Origin: Nemorincola sp044225795
GTDB lineage: Bacteria > Bacteroidota > Bacteroidia > Chitinophagales > Chitinophagaceae
Assembly: GCA_044225795.1 (NCBI GenBank)
Contig: JBGAIF010000002.1
Location: 186,001-250,000 of the forward strand
Direction: 5' to 3'
Length of the DNA: 64,000 bases
Positions 1 to 7,826 of the stretch are shown here, in pieces; within the stretch, counting starts at the first letter, position 1; each line of letters begins with the position of its first letter. The notes below the pieces were generated by a model, which saw only the letters and a program-made list of their open reading frames with translations, had not been told where the DNA came from and searched no databases. A program made the translations under genes and the position numbers.

Positions 1-1
1 T

Positions 2-1852
2 GAGGGAAGTTTAACAAATAAAGACAAAGCATTCTTAATTAGTGTGAACGATAGAAAGGTCCTTCCTTTTAATCATCAGTTAAGCAATATGCCCGAGCTT
101 ACGGAACAAATAGATCCAGCAGCATACTCACACCCTGAGATACTGAATAATAATCTTGTCTCTTTCCTAATTAAAAATATCAATAATGAATCACTTTCTA
201 TTGCATTCAAAAAGATAGTCGGACAACTAATGAATTCGAGTAAAAGATCAATGGACTTCATCGAAAACTACATTGATCAAGATGAACATGAGTTGCCATA
301 CTTTATCAATTTTCTGAGTTCTACGTGGCCTAAATGGTGGCAGTCTCTTACATCCGCATATCCCTCTGATAAAACAGCAAAGTTTTTGCGAAAAATCATT
401 GTTCACTCAGATATCGATAATTTAAAAAAAATAAACATAGCCAATCAACTAACTAATCTAATATCAAATCTAGGCAACATCTTTCTTGGCCTACTACCAG
501 AGAGTCAAAATCATAAAAAAATAGAAGAAGTTATAACCGAGTTACTAATCACTTTCCCATCCGTTAGTGACATTATTACATTTGATACCTTCCATTACAC
601 TTCGTATTTTGATTTTATCTACGCTAATAATGCATATGAAATTACTTATAACAACATTAAGACAATTTTAGAAAAGAAGCATCCAGGAGAACACCTTGCA
701 AAGCTTAATACACAAAACTATTCAACAATAAAGCAATCAGGATGTGCACCCTTAATATCATATATCGAGGATTCAATTGAGATTTATATTGAAGATGTCT
801 TTCTTACCACTGACATACAAATTGAGGAACCAAGTGAGATTTTAATTGAATTGCTTGCAAATGAAGTCGTTGAGGAAGATCTTAGAGAGCAGATTATTGA
901 TAAATATAGTGGACGACTACCTGCTTTAGAATCAATTGAGAAAACATTTTGGAGAAAACTCATTGAAACGAATAAGATTGAAGCTACGTGGCAAAACGTA
1001 TTTGATTACTATACCCACGTCAATTCACTTGACGAAAGTCTAATAAACTATCTAAACGCAAAGAAAAACTACACATTACTATCAGTCAACAAACCTATCT
1101 GGTCAGACCTTACGGAGGAAATGAAACATCTTTATGTGGTTTTCTTCGACTTGTTAGGTACCGATAAAATATCTGATGATAGCTTCACTCATATTATGAT
1201 AGCAGTACCTGAAACATATGTAAGTAAAATTCCGCTCAAGCCACTATCTCAAAAGAAATCCGCATACTTAGTGGAAAACAATTTGATCGAACTATCTACA
1301 ACAAACGTCGACCTCTTAAAGACTAAGTCTGAAAATTTACACATCAAATTGATTGAAAAAAATATCGACTCCTTTTCATCAAATTACACAGAATATAAAT
1401 TAACCTACGCAGACTTTACTATGCTTTTGAGCTCGTCTAGTATAGGCCTAAACTCAAAGATGAAAATTGTTGAAAAACTAAAATCTGAAGATTTTTCAAA
1501 ATCGAAAGAGATGGCTGACGTAGTCGCTGAGATAATTAAGGCAACAAAATACAATCACTATAGTTTTGACATTATCAAAATGACGATAAGCCTTGCAAAT
1601 CAACAAAACAAAATCGAATTATTAATTATATATATTGAACGTATTTCTTTCGATCAAATTGACGAACTATTGAATAAAATTGGACTACCCTACTCAGATC
1701 TTTCACAGAAAAATAAACACTGTAAGCTTCCAGTGACAAAGTTGAACTTTGAGCTGTTAGAAAAGCTAGGAGATAGGGATTATATTTCAAGCTACAGAGA
1801 AGAAGAAGGAGAAAAATCTAATTTCATACGCGTTTATCTAAAGAAAACATAA
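2..1852 (+). CDS. C-terminal part of a large protein, possibly a YobI-like P-loop NTPase (5' end outside window)
   Basis: The reading frame is open from base 2, with no stop before the GTG at 44, so this is the C-terminal ~616 residues of a longer protein rather than a gene starting at 44. It is mostly helical, charged and rich in Lys, Asn, Ile and Glu, with no signal peptide or membrane segment. It is visibly richer in A and T than the metabolic genes downstream, which suggests a different origin. The opening residues (LPFNHQLSNMPEL) remind me of the C-terminal half of large YobI-like P-loop NTPases. That is recall only: the Walker motifs that would prove it lie upstream of the window. No partner gene is visible on this side. 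Confidence 0.5.
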   Translation, partial: EGSLTNKDKAFLISVNDRKVLPFNHQLSNMPELTEQIDPAAYSHPEILNNNLVSFLIKNINNESLSIAFKKIVGQLMNSSKRSMDFIENYIDQDEHELPYFINFLSSTWPKWWQSLTSAYPSDKTAKFLRKIIVHSDIDNLKKINIANQLTNLISNLGNIFLGLLPESQNHKKIEEVITELLITFPSVSDIITFDTFHYTSYFDFIYANNAYEITYNNIKTILEKKHPGEHLAKLNTQNYSTIKQSGCAPLISYIEDSIEIYIEDVFLTTDIQIEEPSEILIELLANEVVEEDLREQIIDKYSGRLPALESIEKTFWRKLIETNKIEATWQNVFDYYTHVNSLDESLINYLNAKKNYTLLSVNKPIWSDLTEEMKHLYVVFFDLLGTDKISDDSFTHIMIAVPETYVSKIPLKPLSQKKSAYLVENNLIELSTTNVDLLKTKSENLHIKLIEKNIDSFSSNYTEYKLTYADFTMLLSSSSIGLNSKMKIVEKLKSEDFSKSKEMADVVAEIIKATKYNHYSFDIIKMTISLANQQNKIELLIIYIERISFDQIDELLNKIGLPYSDLSQKNKHCKLPVTKLNFELLEKLGDRDYISSYREEEGEKSNFIRVYLKKT

Positions 1853-1958
1853 GTTCAAGTATCCCCTCACTCGTCCTCGTTTGCAACAGCCTTTCCCGAA
1901 GTCTTTCTGGAAGGATGAAGCGGTACAGCGTCTGCGACGCGAGTTATAAAATTCCGCC

Positions 1959-1983
1959 GTTGTTGGTGTTCTTCACCAACAAC
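1959..1983. repeat. Perfect 10-bp inverted repeat with 5-nt loop
   Basis: The left arm GTTGTTGGTG (1959-1968), the loop TTCTT and the right arm CACCAACAAC (1974-1983) pair perfectly. No T-run follows, so it is not an obvious rho-independent terminator. In the second repeat copy only the left arm and loop survive (3286-3300). Confidence 0.85.
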
Positions 1984-2170
1984 TGTCGCGCTGGCATAGT
2001 GGCAACATTCCCCTTCCCGTCCCTCCCCCTCACCCATCCGCGAAATATTTATCTGTTCCGGCACTGTCAGCCAGCTCACTTTGGCATACTTCTTGCGGCT
2101 TTTCAGTACCGGTATTTGCTGCCGCAGTAAGCCGTTCCGGGGGCAAATGACAAGATTCGCTGCTGCACAC

Positions 2171-2222
2171 TGTGCAACTATTTGAGCAAAAAGTGAGCAA
2201 CTTTTGAGCAAGAACTGAGCAA
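2171..2222 (+). repeat. Five TGNGCAA words at 11-12 bp period (copy 1)
   Basis: TGTGCAA at 2171 is followed by TGAGCAA at 2183, 2194, 2205 and 2216, so the steps are 12, 11, 11 and 11 bp, about one helical turn. The same word order and spacing is kept in copy 2 (3528-3579). Such phasing would put all copies on one face of the DNA, as in an array of protein-binding half sites. That interpretation is inference. Confidence 0.75.
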
Positions 2223-2333
2223 CTTTATGCCTGTCCTTGTTCGGCAGCAGCAGACAATTTTGATAAATACTCTTCTGTTTTTGAAAAGATGATTAATAGT
2301 TTTAGAATCCAATGAATGTCACAAATTTACAAA

Positions 2334-3236
2334 ATGAAGAAGCTACTTTCTTTATTACCGTTGATAATAGCTGCAACGGCTCAGGGTAATCCAAGATTTG
2401 CTTTTTTTCGGATGGATGCAGACATTGGATCACACACTTCCGATACTATATTTTATGATAAGTATGACGAAAAGACTTCTCGCGACAGTGCGAAATATTA
2501 TTGTATTCTTCGCGCTGAGAAACCTGAATTTTATAGTGTTAATGAATATTACATTGACAACAACCAATTAAAAATGACAGGCCATTATTCTAATTTTGAT
2601 TCTGCAATAAAAGAAGGGCCGTTTTTCTATTTCTCTGTAAAAGGGGCTTTAAGATATAAGGGGGTTTATCACAACAACAGAGAAGATGGAAAGTGGGAAT
2701 ATTACTATGATACTTTAAATACTATTTGGTACACTTGCGACTATGTCGATGGGCACAGGCAGGGTGAATTGACCAGTTATTATTTGAATGGAAAAATAAA
2801 GAGAAAGGAATATCATAAGTTTATTGATAGTGTAAAAGTTGCAACCTATGACAATGGTAAAAAGAATTTCGTTAGGCGTTCTTTAGACTCTGTTATTGCT
2901 GGAAAATGTTATGATGAAAATGGTAATGAGATTGCATTTACGCCATTTGAAATTATGCCCAAGATACCTTACGATTATGCCAAGTATTTAAGTAAAACAC
3001 TTAAATATCCTTTACGAGCAAGGAAAAATAATATTGAAGGCAGAGTTGTGGTAAAATTTATGGTTAGCGCAGATGGTACAATCACTGATGTACATGTTGT
3101 GAAACATGTTTCCTCAGATATAGATGAAGAAGCAGTCAGGGTAATATCACAGATGCCTCAATGGGAACCCGGCAAACGTGATGATAAGTCAGCAGATGTT
3201 TTTTATACTTTACCATTGGTTTTTAAGCTTGATTAA
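2334..3236 (+). CDS. MORN/YwqK-repeat protein with C-terminal TonB domain
   Basis: This is a 300-residue secreted or periplasmic protein. I chose ATG 2334 because it gives a clean signal peptide (MKKLLSLLPLIIAATAQG); the in-frame ATG at 2316 only adds six residues. The middle (about 95-180) has repeated G-x-Y/W-x-Y-Y units of the MORN/YwqK type (KYKGVYHNNREDGKWEYYYD-like). The last ~85 residues are a TonB C-terminal domain (YPLRARKNNIEGRVVVKFMV, then DADGT-like and PxW-type motifs). In Bacteroidota such fusions are often annotated as energy-transducer TonB proteins, but no transmembrane anchor or proline-rich linker to ExbB/D is visible here, so the role is open. It sits between two direct repeats and is AT-rich like the partial gene before it. 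Confidence 0.75.
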   Translation: MKKLLSLLPLIIAATAQGNPRFAFFRMDADIGSHTSDTIFYDKYDEKTSRDSAKYYCILRAEKPEFYSVNEYYIDNNQLKMTGHYSNFDSAIKEGPFFYFSVKGALRYKGVYHNNREDGKWEYYYDTLNTIWYTCDYVDGHRQGELTSYYLNGKIKRKEYHKFIDSVKVATYDNGKKNFVRRSLDSVIAGKCYDENGNEIAFTPFEIMPKIPYDYAKYLSKTLKYPLRARKNNIEGRVVVKFMVSADGTITDVHVVKHVSSDIDEEAVRVISQMPQWEPGKRDDKSADVFYTLPLVFKLD

Positions 3237-3274
3237 ATTATAGCAGAATAAAAACACAAATCGCCCGATATGAA

Positions 3275-3593
3275 AAAATTCCGCCGTTGTTGGTGTTCTT
3301 CCCTTCCCTTCCCTTCCCTTCCCTTCCCTTCCCTTCCCTTCCCTTCCCTTCCCTTCCCTTCCCTTCCCTTCCCTTCCCCTCACCCCTCACCCATCCGCGA
3401 AATATTTATCTGTTCCGGTGCCGTCAGTCAGCTCACTTTGGCATACTTCTTGCGGCTTTTCAGTACCCGGTATGCTGCCGCAGTACACAGTTCCCTGGGC
3501 AAATGACAAGGATCATCCGCTGCACACTGTGCAACTATTTGAGCAAAAAGTGAGCAACTTTTGAGCAATAATTGAGCAACTTTCTGCCTGTCC
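3275..3593 (+). repeat. Direct repeat copy 2 with expanded CCCTT tract
   Basis: This is the second copy of the element at 1948-2236, in the same orientation, about 1.3 kb downstream. It keeps the left hairpin arm and loop, then goes straight into the CCCTT microsatellite where copy 1 has the right arm. The distal half, with the TGNGCAA array, is well conserved. Small differences (single-base changes, short gaps) show that the two copies have diverged. Confidence 0.85.
3301..3375 (+). repeat. (CCCTT)15 microsatellite
   Basis: There are 15 uninterrupted CCCTT units, followed by imperfect CCCCTCACCCCTCACCC. The matching place in copy 1 has only the short imperfect tract CCCCTTCCCGTCCCTCCCC. A pure pentanucleotide run of this length is prone to slipped-strand change. 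It lies ~475 bp upstream of the thiolase start and outside any supported gene, so it is not an evident phase-variation switch of a coding frame. Confidence 0.95.
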
Positions 3594-3707
3594 CGGTCAT
3601 TTCGGAATGCAATAAATTACCCCCATCCGGCACTAAACGACTGAAAATCAATACTAAGATGTGCAATAAAAGTGAGCAATGACATTGTGCAACAAAAAAT
3701 TGCGCAA
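3528..3707 (+). repeat. Nine TGNGCAA words in 180 bp (copy 2 and flank)
   Basis: TGNGCAA words start at 3528, 3540, 3551, 3562 and 3573 (steps 12, 11, 11, 11). A second cluster follows outside the duplicated part at 3660, 3673, 3686 and 3701 (steps 13, 13, 15). The last is inside the palindrome TTGCGCAA. The cluster lies 120-320 bp upstream of the thiolase promoter. Confidence 0.75.
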
Positions 3708-3799
3708 TACCCCCGCTCCGGAGCAGGAACCTCCTCATAGCGCCACCCTCATTTCACTGCCCGCCCAAAACCCCCACGGCAACACGTCCCCTCCCCCAA

Positions 3800-3830
3800 T
3801 TGCCCGATTAACTAATAAAAGCTACCTTTG
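3800..3830 (+). promoter_or_regulatory. Promoter of the thiolase gene
   Basis: TTG (3800-3802), then 20 bp, then TACCTTTG (3823-3830) fits the Bacteroidota primary sigma-factor promoter TTG-N19/20-TAnnTTTG. The ATG at 3850 follows after 19 nt. Confidence 0.8.
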
Positions 3831-3849
3831 CGCCACTCAAATTAAAATT

Positions 3850-5028
3850 ATGAAAGAAGTATATATCGTTTCTGCCGTGCGCACGCCAATGGGCGCATGG
3901 GGCGGAGGTCTGAAAGATTTTTCGGCTACTAAGCTCGGATCCATAGCTATTAAAGGCGCCCTCGAAAGAGCGGGTGTCAATTCGTCTGAGGTGAATGAAG
4001 TGCTCATGGGCTGCGTACTCCAGGCCAATCTCGGCCAGGCGCCTGCACGCCAGGCAGCTCGTTTTGCGGGTGTACCGGATAATGTTCCCTGCACTACCAT
4101 CAATAAGGTATGTGCCAGCGGCATGAAGGCGGTGATGCAGGGCGCGCAGGCCATCATGCTGGGCGATGCCGATGTAGTGGTAGCGGGCGGCATGGAGAGC
4201 ATGAGCAATGTGCCTTTCTATAACGAGAACCTGCGCTGGGGCAGCAAGTATGGCAATGTGACACTCATAGACGGCCTCGCTAAGGACGGCCTTACCGATG
4301 TGTACCACAACTATGCTATGGGCAATGCCGCTGATCTCTGCGCTAAGGAGTGCAACATCAGCCGCGAAGACCAGGATGCCTTTGCAATAGAAAGCTACAA
4401 GCGCAGCCAGGCTGCATGGGAAGCAGGTAAGTTCGATAACGAGATAGTACCCGTAGAAGTGCCGCAAAAGAAGGGCGACGCTATCAAAATAACTAAAGAC
4501 GAAGAGCCATGGAACGTAAAGTTCGACAAGATACCGGGCCTGCGCCCTGCCTTCTCTAAAGAAGGTACGGTAACTGCGGCCAATGCCAGCACCATGAACG
4601 ATGGCGCTGCGGCACTGGTACTCATGAGCAAAGAAAAAGCGGAAGCGCTGGGCCTGAAGCCTATCGCTAAGATAAAGGGCTATGCCGATGCCGAGCAGGC
4701 TCCGGAGTGGTTCACTACATCACCATCACTGGCAGTGCCTAAGGCGGTAGCCAAGGCCGGCCTGAAGATGGAAGACATCAACTACTTCGAGCTAAACGAA
4801 GCCTTCAGCGTAGTGGGCATCGTTAACGCGCAGAAAATGAACATTAAGCCGGAGCAGGTGAATGTGAATGGCGGCGCCGTAGCGCTGGGCCACCCGTTGG
4901 GCTGCAGCGGCGCGCGTATCATTACTACACTCATCAACGTACTGAAGCAGAACAATGCGAAGTACGGTGCTGCAGGTATCTGCAATGGCGGCGGTGGAGC
5001 CAGCGCGGTGGTGATCGAGCTCGCTTAG
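3850..5028 (+). CDS. atoB: Acetyl-CoA C-acetyltransferase (thiolase)
   Basis: This cytoplasmic thiolase of 392 residues condenses two acetyl-CoA to acetoacetyl-CoA, or cleaves the product in fatty-acid breakdown. All signatures are present: the nucleophilic Cys88 in NKVCASG, the GHPLGCSGAR block with the catalytic His, and the second catalytic Cys in the C-terminal CNGGGGASA motif. The start at 3850 (MKEVYIVSAVRTP) matches the family N-terminus and the promoter just upstream; the frame is open further 5' but that part is not conserved-looking. The next gene begins 37 bp downstream on the same strand. Whether the enzyme is biosynthetic or degradative cannot be told from this locus. Confidence 0.93.
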   Translation: MKEVYIVSAVRTPMGAWGGGLKDFSATKLGSIAIKGALERAGVNSSEVNEVLMGCVLQANLGQAPARQAARFAGVPDNVPCTTINKVCASGMKAVMQGAQAIMLGDADVVVAGGMESMSNVPFYNENLRWGSKYGNVTLIDGLAKDGLTDVYHNYAMGNAADLCAKECNISREDQDAFAIESYKRSQAAWEAGKFDNEIVPVEVPQKKGDAIKITKDEEPWNVKFDKIPGLRPAFSKEGTVTAANASTMNDGAAALVLMSKEKAEALGLKPIAKIKGYADAEQAPEWFTTSPSLAVPKAVAKAGLKMEDINYFELNEAFSVVGIVNAQKMNIKPEQVNVNGGAVALGHPLGCSGARIITTLINVLKQNNAKYGAAGICNGGGGASAVVIELA

Positions 5029-5065
5029 TGAACAGATAACAGTGCGTGGATCATAAAGAGATTCA

Positions 5066-6364
5066 ATGGCGGATACACAGATATCAGTGTTGAAGAAAAT
5101 ACAGTCCCTGGCTATGCGGCCGGGGACTTTGCTCGTATTGTATATCGTAGGCGCGGTATTTGCTGCGGTGCAGTTGTATTCCATGGGGTTTCACATGTAT
5201 AGTTTCCCTGTACACCCCTTCCCCAGCGACATCATGAACCAGCCGGAGAAGATGAATCTGTTTGAGGGCAAAATGCTCACAGAGTACAACAACTTCCTCA
5301 TCTTCAAATACTCCTTCTACAACTTAGTAGATGGTGCCAATCTCTACGGCCTCTATCCCGACCGCCACTGGGACTACTACAAATACAGTCCTACGTTTGC
5401 GCTGCTCATGGGTATGATAGCCTGGATGCCCAATGTGATAGGTATGTGCGTCTGGAACATACTGAATGCCCTTGCGGTGTTCTTTGCGGTCCGCTTGCTG
5501 CCGCTCACGCGGAAGGCGCAGATGTGGCTGCTGTGGTTCGTGGCTATGGAGCTGCTCACCTGTATGCAGAACATGCAGAGCAATGGCCTCATGTGTGGCC
5601 TGATGATAGCGGGCTACGGCTGCATGCAAAACGGCAAGGTGCTGTGGGCCACACTCTGGCTGGCTCTGGCCACCTACATCAAACCCTACGGGGCTATCGG
5701 CTTTTGCCTGTTCCTGTTCTATCCCGGCAAGATCAGGTTCATCCTCTTCGCTATACTGTGGACGGTGATACTGGGAACGCTGCCATTGCTGGCAACCACA
5801 TGGCCAAAGCTGCTGTGGCAATACCGTAACTGGAAAGACCTGGTGATTGCCGATGCGGCATCTTCAGTAGGACTGTCCGTGGCCGGGTGGCTGGAGACAT
5901 GGTTTGGCATCAGCGCCAGGGCAGGTGTCACGCTGGCCGGCATAGTGCTCTTCCTGGTGCCCTTTATACGGTATCGTATGTATAAAGATGAGCTATACAG
6001 GCTGCTGACCGTAGCCTCCATGCTCATATGGGTCATCATCTTCAACCACAAGGCGGAATCGCCCACTTTCGTGATCGCCGTAGCGGGTGTGGGTATCTGG
6101 CTCTTCGCCATGCCCCGGTCAAACATGCGCACGGCACTGGCCATATTCGTATTCACATTCACCTGCATGTCCACCACCGACCTTTTTCCGCCATATGTGA
6201 AAGAACACCTCATCTACCCCTACAAAATGAAGGCGTTTCCGTGCATACTGGCGTGGGTTGCCGTATTCGCAGACCTGCTGACCATAAAGCCGGGAATGGG
6301 CATAGCCGGGGACGGGAAGGAGATAGTAAAACCGCGGCAGCGAAAAGAAACCGCTATAAATTGA
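5066..6364 (+). CDS. Polytopic membrane glycosyltransferase, GT87/DUF2029-like
   Basis: This 432-residue inner-membrane protein has about nine to ten hydrophobic segments. After the first membrane helix comes a periplasmic loop with a LYGLYPDRHWDYYKYSPTFA stretch, typical of GT-C fold enzymes of family 87 (DUF2029), which transfer sugars from polyprenyl-phosphate donors to lipid or wall acceptors. Acidic residues in that loop are likely catalytic, by analogy. It follows the thiolase by 37 bp and may be co-transcribed, but no functional link is evident. The substrate is unknown. Confidence 0.75.
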   Translation: MADTQISVLKKIQSLAMRPGTLLVLYIVGAVFAAVQLYSMGFHMYSFPVHPFPSDIMNQPEKMNLFEGKMLTEYNNFLIFKYSFYNLVDGANLYGLYPDRHWDYYKYSPTFALLMGMIAWMPNVIGMCVWNILNALAVFFAVRLLPLTRKAQMWLLWFVAMELLTCMQNMQSNGLMCGLMIAGYGCMQNGKVLWATLWLALATYIKPYGAIGFCLFLFYPGKIRFILFAILWTVILGTLPLLATTWPKLLWQYRNWKDLVIADAASSVGLSVAGWLETWFGISARAGVTLAGIVLFLVPFIRYRMYKDELYRLLTVASMLIWVIIFNHKAESPTFVIAVAGVGIWLFAMPRSNMRTALAIFVFTFTCMSTTDLFPPYVKEHLIYPYKMKAFPCILAWVAVFADLLTIKPGMGIAGDGKEIVKPRQRKETAIN

Positions 6365-6423
6365 GAAAAAGAGAAAAATTTACCGATATTAGCTGAAATT
6401 TTTACATACCCACTTTATATTTT

Positions 6424-6585
6424 ATGAAATATAAGTTCCTCAGATTGGTTGTACTATTGATACTGGCGTCACTTGTAACGAGTAGTTGCGGAGATGGTCG
6501 CTGGCGCCGTTACCATTATCGCGAGCATTATGTTCATAAAAAGCGTTACCGTCCGTGGCACAATCACCGCCACAGGGATTGGTAG
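6424..6585 (+). CDS. Small His/Arg-rich lipoprotein, 53 residues
   Basis: A short frame (ATG 6424, TAG 6583-6585) encodes a signal peptide MKYKFLRLVVLLILASLVTS with lipobox SSC, so Cys22 would become the lipidated N-terminus. The mature part of 32 residues is very rich in Arg, His, Tyr and Trp (RWRRYHYREHYVHKKRYR). It lies alone in the 330 bp gap between the GT87-like and TolB-like genes. I recognise no family. The His-rich tail suggests metal or anionic-surface binding, which is inference. The combination of an intact signal peptide, a lipobox and a clean stop argues against chance. Confidence 0.65.
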   Translation: MKYKFLRLVVLLILASLVTSSCGDGRWRRYHYREHYVHKKRYRPWHNHRHRDW

Positions 6586-6662
6586 TAGGCTGCTGCCCGA
6601 TCTTTTACAATTTACTGACAATATAGGTGACCATCGTCAGGATGGAGGTATCATACGTGCAC

Positions 6663-6670
6663 TACATTTG
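6663..6670 (+). promoter_or_regulatory. -7 promoter box of the TolB-like gene
   Basis: TACATTTG matches TAnnTTTG and lies 23 nt before the ATG at 6694. No exact TTG was found at the -33 position. Confidence 0.6.
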
Positions 6671-6693
6671 CGCCCGTTACCACACATACCGTT

Positions 6694-7758
6694 ATGTACA
6701 AGATCTTCACGCTATCTTTCCTGTTCCCCTGCCTTGTATTGAAAGCGCAGGACAACAAAAGCCTCATCTACCCCGACGAGAAACATTTCAGCAACATGCG
6801 CCAGCTCACCACCGGCGGCGACAATGCGGAATGTTATTTCGGCTTCGATAATGAGCACGTTACATTTCAGCGCACCAATCCTAAGGAGGGTGTCAACTGC
6901 GACCAGATATATTATGGCACCATCAGCAAGGATGCCGGCAAGCCGTTTACGTACAAGCTGGTAAGCACAGGTAAGGGCCGCACCACATGCGCCTACCTCA
7001 TGCCCGACAAAAAGCACCTATTGTATGCCTCCACACATGCGGCGGCAGATACCTGCCCGCCTACACCCGACAGGAGCAAGATCAGGAAATACGTATGGCC
7101 CATTTACGACAGCTACGATATATATGTGGCCGACCTCAATGGTAAGATCACCAAAAAGCTGACCAACACGCCGGGCTATGATGCAGAGGCTACCATATCT
7201 CCCAAGGGCGATAAGATAGTGTTCACGAGCATGAGGAACGGCGATATTGATATCTATACCATGAATATTGACGGCAGCAACGTAAAGCAGATAACCCACG
7301 AGACGGGCTATGACGGCGGCGCCTGCTTCTCACCCGATGGCAAGCAGATAGTTTGGCGTGCTTCACGCCCTAAGACGGAGGAAGAGGTAAAAGAATATAA
7401 AGACCTGCTGGCACAGGGATTGGTGATGCCCACCAAAATGGAGGTATTTGTAGCCAACGCCGACGGCAGCAATGTGCGCCAGGTCACCAGTCTCGGCAAG
7501 GCCAACTGGGCGCCTGCATTCACACCCGATGGCAAGAAGATAGTATTCGCGTCAAACCATAAGACAGAGCGGGGCTTTCCGTTCAACCTGTATCTGATCA
7601 ACCTCGATGGTACGGGCCTGGAGTGCATCACCCATGATGGCAGCTTCGATGCCTTCCCGATGTTCTCACCGGATGGTAAGAAATTCATCTTCAGCTCTAA
7701 CCGCAACAATGGCGGCGGACATGATACGAATGTGTTTGTCTGTGACTGGGTGGATTGA
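6694..7758 (+). CDS. TolB-like beta-propeller (PD40/WD40-like) exported protein
   Basis: This 354-residue protein has an N-terminal signal peptide (MYKIFTLSFLFPCLVLKAQ). It then has repeated propeller blades marked by SPDGKxIVFxSxR-type motifs (for example SPKGDKIVFTSMRNGDIDIY, SPDGKQIVWRASR, TPDGKKIVFASN, SPDGKKFIFSSNR), as in the TolB C-terminal domain. Each blade typically ends with a xxNxDGSNxxQxT turn. It probably acts in the periplasm as a binding or scaffold propeller. No peptidase or OmpA domain is attached. The promoter lies just upstream, and no tol-pal neighbours are seen, so it is not TolB itself. Confidence 0.85.
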   Translation: MYKIFTLSFLFPCLVLKAQDNKSLIYPDEKHFSNMRQLTTGGDNAECYFGFDNEHVTFQRTNPKEGVNCDQIYYGTISKDAGKPFTYKLVSTGKGRTTCAYLMPDKKHLLYASTHAAADTCPPTPDRSKIRKYVWPIYDSYDIYVADLNGKITKKLTNTPGYDAEATISPKGDKIVFTSMRNGDIDIYTMNIDGSNVKQITHETGYDGGACFSPDGKQIVWRASRPKTEEEVKEYKDLLAQGLVMPTKMEVFVANADGSNVRQVTSLGKANWAPAFTPDGKKIVFASNHKTERGFPFNLYLINLDGTGLECITHDGSFDAFPMFSPDGKKFIFSSNRNNGGGHDTNVFVCDWVD

Positions 7759-7826
7759 CCTTATCTGAAAGAAATGTGGGAGAAATGTGGTAATGTGCTA
7801 TCGACGATAATTTGTAATTTGCCCTC

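Larger units (their letters stand above)
1948..2236 (+). repeat. Direct repeat copy 1 (hairpin plus phased TGNGCAA words)
   Basis: Nearly the same sequence recurs in the same orientation at 3275-3593, on the other side of the TonB-like gene. Shared parts, in order: AAAATTCCGCC, the left hairpin arm, a C/T-rich tract, CACCCATCCGCGAAATATTT, a GCTCACTTTGGCATACTTCT block, CTGCCGCAGTA, GGGCAAATGACAAG, and TGCACACTGTGCAAC followed by the TGAGCAA array. This copy keeps both hairpin arms and a short C/T-rich tract. Its origin (mobile element remnant, processed RNA or regulatory element) cannot be told from sequence. Confidence 0.85.
1853..2333. other. Non-coding stretch holding repeat copy 1
   Basis: No convincing gene lies here. 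Open frames on both strands run through the hairpin and the repeat and have no family resemblance. The stretch carries copy 1 of the direct repeat (1948-2236), which includes a perfect hairpin and five regularly spaced TGNGCAA words. The last ~95 bases before the TonB-like gene are AT-rich, without an exact TAnnTTTG box. Confidence 0.7.

Noticed and set aside
1867..2211. Minus-strand 114-codon frame through repeat copy 1
   Set aside because: It runs through the hairpin and C/T tract, has no family resemblance, and the frame is broken in copy 2.
3301..3375. CCCTT tract as a CRISPR-like array
   Set aside because: It is a pure pentanucleotide run without spacers and with no cas genes in the window.
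3270..3553. Overlapping plus-strand frames encoding FPSLP repeats
   Set aside because: They are translations of the CCCTT microsatellite and have no start context or conserved ends.
3808..4467. Minus-strand 219-codon frame opposite the thiolase
   Set aside because: It lies fully inside a well-supported thiolase; the open frame is a by-product of its codon use.
7759..7826. Fluoride riboswitch before crcB
   Set aside because: The leader is only 68 nt, and I find no pseudoknot-like conserved fluoride aptamer sequence.
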